A stretch of DNA of 64,000 nt from Mycolicibacterium peregrinum (GTDB lineage: Bacteria; Actinomycetota; Actinomycetes; Mycobacteriales; Mycobacteriaceae), in assembly GCF_001665785.1 (NCBI RefSeq), contig NZ_LZSO01000035.1, forward strand, positions 1 through 64,000, given 5' to 3'. A program made the position numbers and the translations under genes. A model generated the notes under the pieces. That model saw only the letters and a list, made by a program, of their open reading frames with translations, was not told the origin of the DNA and did not search any database. Position 1 is the stretch's first letter; every line of letters begins with the position of its first letter. Shown here in pieces: positions 58,362 through 64,000 of this stretch.

Positions 58362-58367
58362 TACGAT
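58362..58367 (+). promoter_or_regulatory. -10 element for a leaderless G3E GTPase transcript
   Basis: TACGAT ends 6 nt before the GTG at 58374, and the Zur-like box overlaps the expected -35 position. No ribosome-binding site is visible. Confidence 0.55.
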
Positions 58368-58373
58368 GGCTCG

Positions 58374-59315
58374 GTGACGTCCACCGGATCGGTACCCGTG
58401 CTGGCGGTCGCCGGGCATCTCGGCTCGGGCAAGACCACGCTGCTCAACCATCTGCTGCGCAACAGCCGCGGCGTTCGGATCGGTGCGCTGGTCAACGACT
58501 TCGGCGCCGTGAACATCGACGCCATGCTGGTGGCGGGGCAGGTCGATGCGATGGCGTCGCTGTCCAACGGTTGTATCTGCTGTGCGGTCGACGGCGAGGA
58601 AGTCGGCGAGATGCTCGGCAAGCTCGCGGCGGTCAGACCCCGGCTGGATCTCATCGTCGTGGAGGCCAGCGGGGTTGCCGAGCCGGCCTCACTGGCCCGC
58701 ACCATTGTCACCGTCGACGATCCCCGCTTCCATTACGCCGGCCTGGTTCTGGTCCTCGACGGCCTGCAACCCGACCTGAGTCACGGGCTGCCGGTCGCCG
58801 ATCTGGTGGTGCTCAACAAGGCGTCCTCATGCGCCGACGTCGACGGGCTGCTCGCGCAGATACGCGAGTTCAGTCCCCGGGTTCCGGTGCTGTCCACCGA
58901 CTTCGCCCGCATCGACCCCGAGCTGCTGATCGACCCGCCGGAGCGGACGCCGCAGGCCCAGCTGTCCTTCGACGAGCTGTTGCGCGACCAGCACGATCAC
59001 GACCATCCCGAGTATCAGAGCGTCGATTTCCGCACCGATGCCGCGGTCAACCCGCGCCTGTTCATGGAGTTTCTGCGGGACCGCCCCGCTGGGCTGTACC
59101 GCGCCAAGGGGTTCGTCGACTTCGGCGCCCAGCGCTTCCTGCTGCAGCTGGTCGGCAGCTCACTGCGTTTCGAGAGGCGGCGTGCGAGCGGTACCGAGTT
59201 GGTGCTGATCGGCACCGGGATGGACCCGTCGGCGCTGCGGGCCGGACTCGAGCGGTGCACCCGCGAGCCGGCGGACGAGAACGCGATGCTCGGGGTGCTC
59301 AAGTACGTGGTGTAG
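58374..59315 (+). CDS. CobW/G3E family GTP-binding protein (zinc metallochaperone-like)
   Basis: A 313-residue COG0523 protein: Walker A VAGHLGSGKTTLLNHLL (about 13-29), the metal-binding CxCC in SLSNGCICCAVDGEE (about 62-76), VVEASGVAEPASLAR (switch region), LNKAS in place of NKxD, a His/Asp-rich stretch DQHDHDHPEYQ (about 203-213) and a CobW C-terminal domain. COG0523 proteins deliver zinc to enzymes during zinc limitation. The Zur-like operator upstream supports a zinc role. Confidence 0.9.
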   Translation: MTSTGSVPVLAVAGHLGSGKTTLLNHLLRNSRGVRIGALVNDFGAVNIDAMLVAGQVDAMASLSNGCICCAVDGEEVGEMLGKLAAVRPRLDLIVVEASGVAEPASLARTIVTVDDPRFHYAGLVLVLDGLQPDLSHGLPVADLVVLNKASSCADVDGLLAQIREFSPRVPVLSTDFARIDPELLIDPPERTPQAQLSFDELLRDQHDHDHPEYQSVDFRTDAAVNPRLFMEFLRDRPAGLYRAKGFVDFGAQRFLLQLVGSSLRFERRRASGTELVLIGTGMDPSALRAGLERCTREPADENAMLGVLKYVV

Positions 59316-59376
59316 CCGGCGGCGGTGGTCCGACGTCCGGCTATCCTGGCCGCTCACTCGAATTCAAGGAGCCGCA

Positions 59377-59658
59377 TTGTTCAAGGTCAACGAGTACTTC
59401 GGCGGCGACGTCGCATCGATCGCCTTCACCACGCCGGAGGGAAACGCGACCGTGGGCGTCATGGCCGTCGGCCAGTACGAGTTCGGCACGTCCCAGCTGG
59501 AGATCATGAAGGTGGTCTCTGGCGCGCTGACCGTCAAGCTGCCCGGCAGCGAACAGTGGGAAACCTTCGCGGCCGGAACACAATTCACCGTGCCCGCCGA
59601 CAGCAAGTTCCAGGTCCGGGTCGAGGCTGAGACCGCCTACCTGTGTGAGTACCGCTGA
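59377..59658 (+). CDS. ppnP: Pyrimidine/purine nucleoside phosphorylase PpnP (DUF1255)
   Basis: A 93-residue cupin-fold protein: FKVNEYFGGDVASIAF, EGNATVGVMAVGQYEFGTSQLEIMKVVSGALTVKLPG and FAAGTQFTVPADSKFQVRVE. This matches YaiE/PpnP of E. coli, which phosphorolyses several nucleosides. The start is TTG with an AAGGAG site 6 nt upstream. It is 61 bp after the G3E GTPase gene and may have its own promoter. Confidence 0.92.
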   Translation: MFKVNEYFGGDVASIAFTTPEGNATVGVMAVGQYEFGTSQLEIMKVVSGALTVKLPGSEQWETFAAGTQFTVPADSKFQVRVEAETAYLCEYR

Positions 59659-59699
59659 CGCGTCCTTCTTTGGGGCGCGCCCAATGCTGTTATCGGAAC

Positions 59700-60359
59700 C
59701 TACCGCGGCCGGGTTCTGAGGTGATCGAGCAGGCGTTGCTCGGCGTTCAACAGATGCTGGTCTCCCAGCTGTGCCGCACGTTCATGGTCGCCCTCGGTGA
59801 TCGCAGTCAATATGCCGCTGTGCTCCTCGTGGATCACGGCCGGGTCGAGCAGATGGTGGCTCTGGACCTGGGCCAAGCACAGACGCATCTCGTTGACCAC
59901 CAACCGATGTGCCCGGTTCAGGTGGGGACTTCCCAAGCTGTGCACCAACTCGGAATGTAGGCGAATGTCTGCCTCGACCACGGTGACCAGGTCGTCGCAG
60001 GCAACGGCTGAGTGAAATGCCTCGTGCGCCTGGCGGGCGGCATCCGAATAGCTGCGTTGACGGGCCAGCAGGCCGTAGGCCTGACTCTCGATGAACCGGC
60101 GGGCGAAATATAGGTCCTGTACCTCGCCGATGTCGAGAACCGGCACTCGGGCACTGCGGTGAGCGGTGCGTTTGAGTAACCCCTCCGCGACCAAATGCTC
60201 GATCGCCGCTTTCGCCGTCTGGCGTGCCACGCCGTAATCGCTGGCTACCAGAGCCTCCGTGACCGGGCGTCCGGCAGGAATGTCTTCGGTGAGTATTCGC
60301 TCGCGCAGTGATACCACCAGTGCTTCTCCCACAGACCGTGTGTCGAGCTCGAACGGCAT
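59700..60359 (-). CDS. GntR family transcriptional regulator (FCD type)
   Basis: A 219-residue regulator: an N-terminal winged helix (about 8-72: VVSLRERILTEDIPAGRPVTEALVASDYGVARQTAKAAIEHLVAEGLLKRT) and a C-terminal FCD ligand domain (about 75-215, with metal-ligand-type Asp/His residues in ADIRLHSELVHSLGSPHL and VIHEEHSGILTAI). It is divergent from the glycerate kinase/C69/NCS1 operon, its likely target. FCD regulators often sense organic acids. A TGTC-N9-GACA repeat (60404-60420) may be its site. Confidence 0.9.
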   Translation of the reverse strand: MPFELDTRSVGEALVVSLRERILTEDIPAGRPVTEALVASDYGVARQTAKAAIEHLVAEGLLKRTAHRSARVPVLDIGEVQDLYFARRFIESQAYGLLARQRSYSDAARQAHEAFHSAVACDDLVTVVEADIRLHSELVHSLGSPHLNRAHRLVVNEMRLCLAQVQSHHLLDPAVIHEEHSGILTAITEGDHERAAQLGDQHLLNAEQRLLDHLRTRPR

Positions 60360-60403
60360 GCCGGTAGTCCTTCCGCTGTGAGGGCCTCAGTGTATCGGTC
60401 AGC

Positions 60404-60420
60404 TGTCCACCAACCAGACA
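60404..60420. promoter_or_regulatory. Possible GntR operator
   Basis: TGTCCACCAACCAGACA, with outer arms TGTC and GACA, lies in the divergent region between gntR and the glycerate kinase gene. It is an imperfect inverted repeat, so this is only a weak candidate. Confidence 0.25.
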
Positions 60421-60476
60421 ACCAAACTGCCCGTTGTGATAACTTGACGAACAATATTTGAGTGACGGAGGACACG

Positions 60477-61640
60477 TTGAAGCCCGAATGCGCGCGGATC
60501 GTGCTCGCGCCCGACAAGTTCAAGGGCAGCCTGAGCGCCGCCGAGGTGGTGGAATCGATGGCTCTCGGGTGCGCGGACCTCGGGATGCGGGATCGGCACG
60601 TACCGCTGGCGATCGCCGACGGCGGTGACGGCAGCGTTCAGGCCGCACTTCGGTCAGGCTGGTCTGCGCGCCCGGTGGCGACTGTCGACGCCTGGGGAAG
60701 GTCGAGCACCACGAAGGTCGCTGTCGAAGGAAAGCGAGCCATTGTCGAGGTCGCCTCGATCTGCGGCATGGGGGGAATGCGTCTCACCCCGCAGCAGGCG
60801 CTGACGGCGTCCAGTTTCGGCGTCGGTCAGGTCATCGCTGTACTGCTCGATGATGAATTCGATGACATCACAGTTGGTCTCGGCGGCTCCGCAACCACAG
60901 ACGGCGGTGCTGGGATGCTCATGGCGCTCGGCGTGAAACTCCGCGACGCCGCCGGGGCGGCAATCGAGCCGACCGGTATCAGTTTGTTGTCTCTGGCCGA
61001 CGTCGATATCGCCGGCCTGCATCCCCGGCTCGCCTCAGCGCGCCTGACGATCGCCTGCGATGTGAACAATCCGATGGTCGGGATCGATGGCTCGGCTGAG
61101 GTCTTCGGCCGCCAGAAGGGAGCCGACGACGAAGCCGTCGGCAAGCTGTCCGCCGCGCTCTCACACTTGGCGGCCATGATCGAACCTGTCGTGGATCGGC
61201 TCGGGCTGAGTTCTTCACCCGGATCCGGTGCGGCCGGAGGCCTCGCATGGGCCGCACTGCTTCTCGGCGCCGAATTACGTTCCGGCGCCGAACTGTTCCT
61301 GACGATGCTGGGGGCCCGCGAACTCATGACCGGGGCCGCCCTCGTCGTCACCGGAGAAGGCAGCCTCGACGCACAAAGCCTGCGCGGCAAAGCCCCGGTC
61401 GGGGTAGCCGCGTTGGCGGCGGAGTTGGGTGTGCCGAGCGTTGCGGCGGTGGGTACGAACCGGTTGGTCCCCGGGGGGACCGGCGCACCGTTCGCCGAGG
61501 TCGTCGCTCTCGACCGGATAGATCCCCGGTGCGTCGACGACCCAGCGCTCACCCGGTCACTGCTGCGTCAGGTCACCGCCGATCTCGTGACAAGGCATCT
61601 CACATCCTCCGGCGTCGAGTTCAAAGGAGTCTCCCGATGA
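60477..61640 (+). CDS. Glycerate kinase (GlxK/GarK type)
   Basis: About 387 residues of the glycerate kinase type-I family, phosphorylating D-glycerate (the usual product is 2-phosphoglycerate). Motifs: VLAPDKFKGSLSAAEVVE, LAIADGGDGSVQA, VGLGGSATTDGGAGML and a late GSGAAGGLAWAALLLGAELRSGAELF and VVTGEGSLDAQSLRGKAP. The TTG at 60477 has a GGAGGA ribosome-binding site; GTG at 60462 is an alternative. Such kinases channel glyoxylate or glucarate/allantoin-derived glycerate into glycolysis. It overlaps the next gene by 4 bp. Confidence 0.9.
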   Translation: MKPECARIVLAPDKFKGSLSAAEVVESMALGCADLGMRDRHVPLAIADGGDGSVQAALRSGWSARPVATVDAWGRSSTTKVAVEGKRAIVEVASICGMGGMRLTPQQALTASSFGVGQVIAVLLDDEFDDITVGLGGSATTDGGAGMLMALGVKLRDAAGAAIEPTGISLLSLADVDIAGLHPRLASARLTIACDVNNPMVGIDGSAEVFGRQKGADDEAVGKLSAALSHLAAMIEPVVDRLGLSSSPGSGAAGGLAWAALLLGAELRSGAELFLTMLGARELMTGAALVVTGEGSLDAQSLRGKAPVGVAALAAELGVPSVAAVGTNRLVPGGTGAPFAEVVALDRIDPRCVDDPALTRSLLRQVTADLVTRHLTSSGVEFKGVSR

Positions 61641-63055
61641 CCCAACGGCCATGGAGCTGCGACACGTTCATCGCGTCGGCAGATGTCACCCGTAGCGGCG
61701 CAGCCATTTTCGGCAAGAACAGCGACCGTCCGGCCGGTGAAGCACAACCCTTGCGGCGCAGTCCGGCTCGCTCGGCAGGAGCTCCGCTGCGGCTTGCGTA
61801 CGTCACTATCGACGACGCCGACGCCTATGCGCATGTCGGGTCGGCGCCGTTCTGGTGTTGGGGCTACGAAATTGGAGTCAACGAACACCGAGTGGCCATC
61901 GGCAACGAAGCCGTCTTCACCCGTACGTGGGCAACCGCAGTCACGGACGAGCGCGCCGGGCGGGGCCCGCAGCCCGGCCTGTTGGGCATGGAACTCGTGC
62001 GCCTCGGCCTCGAGCGCGGTGCGACTGCATACCAAGCGCTCACGGTGATGACCCGGCTGCTCGAACGGTACGGGCAATGGGGTTCGGCAATCGTGGGAAA
62101 GGATCATGGGTCCGGCGCCTATGACAATGCGTATCTGATCGCGGACCCGACCGAGGCTTGGATACTGGAGACGGCGGGGCCGGACTGGGCAGCCCGGCGC
62201 GTACGCAGTGGTTCATACGCGATCAGCAACGAGCTCTCGATCCGCACCGACCCCGATCTGATCAGCGACGGCCTTCGCCGTACGGCACTTGATGCGGGCT
62301 GGTACCCCGCCGACAGAACGTTCGACGTGACAGACGCTTACACCGACCCCGGCACACCGCTACAGGTTTCCCACATTCGGCGGCGGCGGGCCGAAGAGCT
62401 CCTCCAGATTGCCGAAGCCGATGGCGGACTGGATGTGCCCCAGGCATTCGGCATCCTGCGGGATCATCTGGAAGGCACATTTCTCGGTGGCCCGACATTC
62501 GATGCATCCCGTCCAGACTTCCTCACCCTGTGCATGCACGAGCATCCTGCCGGGTTCACCTGGGGCAATACCGCGGCTTCGCTCGTCGTCGAACTGCATG
62601 CCGACCCAGATCGCCCGGTGGCGCTGTGGTGGTGCCCGGTCACCCCGTGCACCGGCATCTACATCCCTTTCTTCGTCGAGGCGGGGCGGCTGCCCGACAA
62701 TGTGCAACGGCCGGCGCCGGTCGCCGCTTCCTGGGATCCGCGTGACCACCGCGCAGTTACTTACGATCCGTTGTCGTCGTGGTGGCGGTGGCAGCAGTTG
62801 CTCGACGTGGCCAAGGAGCCCGCAGCACGTGATTTCTCCGGCCGTGCCGCTGCCATCCGAAGGCAATTCGATGTGGTCGAACGCGAATGGCTGACGGCCG
62901 TTGCCGATCTGACCGTCGAACCTGAGCGTCTTGCCGCGTTCACCGACGACTGCCTTGGGCTGGCGACCCGCACGGCAACGGCATTGATTGAACGCTTCGG
63001 TGCCGATGCCCATCGGCCGGTAGACCACCGGTGGGCGAAACCGGTCACTGTCTAG
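61637..63055 (+). CDS. C69 family (secernin/dipeptidase-like) N-terminal nucleophile hydrolase
   Basis: A 472-residue protein of the peptidase C69 family: CDTFIASADVTRSGAAIFGKNSDRPAGEAQPL near the N-terminus, with Cys8 as the expected nucleophile exposed after removal of the short leader. Later, IGVNEHRVAIGNEAVFTR, AYDNAYLIADPTEAWILETAG and SYAISNELSI are family segments. Hydrolysis of an amide or dipeptide is inferred; substrate unknown. It is coupled to the glycerate kinase gene by ATGA and precedes a transporter gene. Confidence 0.88.
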   Translation: MTQRPWSCDTFIASADVTRSGAAIFGKNSDRPAGEAQPLRRSPARSAGAPLRLAYVTIDDADAYAHVGSAPFWCWGYEIGVNEHRVAIGNEAVFTRTWATAVTDERAGRGPQPGLLGMELVRLGLERGATAYQALTVMTRLLERYGQWGSAIVGKDHGSGAYDNAYLIADPTEAWILETAGPDWAARRVRSGSYAISNELSIRTDPDLISDGLRRTALDAGWYPADRTFDVTDAYTDPGTPLQVSHIRRRRAEELLQIAEADGGLDVPQAFGILRDHLEGTFLGGPTFDASRPDFLTLCMHEHPAGFTWGNTAASLVVELHADPDRPVALWWCPVTPCTGIYIPFFVEAGRLPDNVQRPAPVAASWDPRDHRAVTYDPLSSWWRWQQLLDVAKEPAARDFSGRAAAIRRQFDVVEREWLTAVADLTVEPERLAAFTDDCLGLATRTATALIERFGADAHRPVDHRWAKPVTV

Positions 63056-63074
63056 CCGGCTGCTTCAGCCGGCT
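63054..63074. other. Intercistronic hairpin after the C69 gene
   Basis: Two AGCCGGCT octamers (themselves palindromic) flank a 5-nt loop, starting in the stop codon of the C69 gene and lying about 40 nt before the permease ATG. It could act as an RNA-processing element or a partial terminator within the operon. Confidence 0.4.
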
Positions 63075-63113
63075 GCACCAGAGCGCCCATGGCGCCTTGA
63101 AACAAGGAGTGTG

Positions 63114-64000
63114 ATGTCCCTACGCAGCGCGTTCCGCGGCCCAGAGGCCTCGATCGACGATCAGATCGAGAGCTACGCCATCGACCGCGTGCCCGACAAC
63201 AAGCGATGGCCGATCCCGGCGATCAGCCTCGTCCTGTTGGGCAACGCCACGGCGATGTTCTTCTTTTCGTTCGGCGCGCAGCAGGCCTTCCTGGTCGGGT
63301 GGCCGATGATGCTGATACCCATCGGTTACTTCTTCTTCGGCGCGATCCTCATCGGCGCCTTGACCATGCGGATGGCGAGCCGGGAAGGCCTGTCGCAGAG
63401 CCTGATTTCGCGTGGGCTCGGATTCGGTAGCCGCGGCGCGGCAGTGACCTCGTTCATCTATGCGATCAACTTCGTGTACTACTTCCTGTTCGAGGGCACC
63501 ATCGTTTCCCACGCCTTGGCGTTCTACTTCGATATCCCGATCGGCTCATTGGCCGGCGTGGCGATCTTCGCGTTGATCGGGTTGGTCACAATCGGTTTCG
63601 TGTGGCGCGGCATGTATGCGATGTCAGCCTTGCAAACCTGGGGGTTTCCGATTTTCGTTGGCCTGCTGGTGTGGGCGCTGATCTCGCTGGGTTCCAAGCA
63701 CACTGTGGTCGGCCCCAGCGGCTGGGCCGCCACCGGGGTGTCTGGTGGGGCGGCCTTGTGGACGGCGATGAGTTTTGCCAACGGACAGATGATCTTCCAG
63801 GGTTTGATGGCAACCGACTACGGGCGGTTCGCCAAACGCACGATCCGCTACCGCGGCACCGCCTCGATCATGCTGCTCGAACTCGTCCCCATGTTCGCGG
63901 TCATCTTCCTCGGTGCCATGCTGGGAGCATCCCTGGTTGGTGAATTCGGCACGGAAAAGGCGCAAGATCCCGGCTTTGTGTTCGTCCACCTGATGGGCCT
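63114..64000 (+). CDS. NCS1-type nucleobase/cation symporter (partial)
   Basis: The N-terminal part (about 295 codons) of a permease cut by the window end. It begins MSLRSAFRGPEASIDDQIESYAIDRVPDNKRW and has at least seven membrane helices (for example ISLVLLGNATAMFFFSFG, MLIPIGYFFFGAILIGAL, VAIFALIGLVTIGFVW). The pattern fits the NCS1/cytosine-permease-like transporters, which import purines, pyrimidines, hydantoins or allantoin. It has an AAGGAG site before the ATG and follows the C69 gene. Confidence 0.85.
   Translation, partial: MSLRSAFRGPEASIDDQIESYAIDRVPDNKRWPIPAISLVLLGNATAMFFFSFGAQQAFLVGWPMMLIPIGYFFFGAILIGALTMRMASREGLSQSLISRGLGFGSRGAAVTSFIYAINFVYYFLFEGTIVSHALAFYFDIPIGSLAGVAIFALIGLVTIGFVWRGMYAMSALQTWGFPIFVGLLVWALISLGSKHTVVGPSGWAATGVSGGAALWTAMSFANGQMIFQGLMATDYGRFAKRTIRYRGTASIMLLELVPMFAVIFLGAMLGASLVGEFGTEKAQDPGFVFVHLMG

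Noticed and set aside
1..64000. tRNA/rRNA genes, CRISPR arrays, insertion sequences, prophage genes
   Set aside because: No cloverleaf-like or rRNA-like sequences, regularly spaced repeats, transposase or phage motifs were seen.

Overview
This 64-kb window is chromosomal DNA from a mycobacterium, most likely a rapidly growing Mycolicibacterium-type species. The evidence is the high G+C content, frequent GTG/TTG starts, MmpL/MmpS, an antigen-85-like esterase, a complete yrbE-mce operon, DUF732 and DUF3349 proteins, an F420-type (Ddn-like) oxidoreductase and the menaquinone pathway. The gene order follows the Mycobacterium tuberculosis Rv0542c-Rv0558 block (menE, DUF3349, pitA, glyoxalase, SDR, menB, fadD8, amidohydrolase, menC, bpoC, menD, DUF3592, mgtA, menG), with several accessory insertions. 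I saw no rRNA, tRNA, CRISPR array or insertion sequence.

Layout. 1-4.3 kb: an exporter unit (mmpS-mmpL plus a small secreted DUF732 protein) transcribed away from a TetR gene, with a perfect palindrome between them. 4.4-10.1 kb: a GNAT, a PPOX flavoprotein, menE, two DUF3349 paralogues on either side of the phosphate transporter pitA (candidate PHO box upstream), and a glyoxalase-fold protein. 10.1-16.4 kb: a PucR-type regulator divergent from a tightly overlapping catabolic operon (APC permease, two SDRs, ureohydrolase, polysaccharide-deacetylase-fold hydrolase). 16.4-25.8 kb: an SDR, a PPOX protein, menB, a small lipoprotein, a Ddn-like protein, a HAD, an ECF42-type sigma factor, a FadD8-like ligase with a KstR operator, a DGPF/YciI protein with an ECF-type promoter, and an amidohydrolase. 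25.8-36.2 kb: a second FadD, an Ag85-like esterase, menC (3' end rebuilt by a 46-bp tandem duplication), a GlxA-type regulator plus a DJ-1/PfpI enzyme, bpoC, menD, a DUF3592 protein, a DsbA-like lipoprotein and mgtA. 36.2-40.9 kb: an alpha/beta hydrolase, a small aconitase-family protein, an SDR, menG and a strong terminator. 40.9-45.3 kb: a GjpA-like porin, an AraC regulator and small envelope proteins. 45.3-56.2 kb: a full mce operon (yrbEA, yrbEB, mceA-F, a Mce-associated protein, two MpaB-type oxygenases), divergent from a Tat-exported flavoprotein. 58.4-64 kb: a Zur-type G3E GTPase, ppnP, and a GntR / glycerate kinase / C69 peptidase / NCS1 permease cluster cut by the window end.

Functional themes. 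Five menaquinone genes (menE, B, C, D, G) lie here as dispersed single units. Lipid handling is strong (MmpL, FadDs, Ag85-like esterase, Mce). Two probable nitrogen/carbon catabolic operons have local regulators (PucR and GntR). Several genes have a TANNNT -10 element 6-7 nt before the start codon, as expected for leaderless mycobacterial transcripts. All functional calls rest on recognising family motifs by eye; no alignment or search was run.
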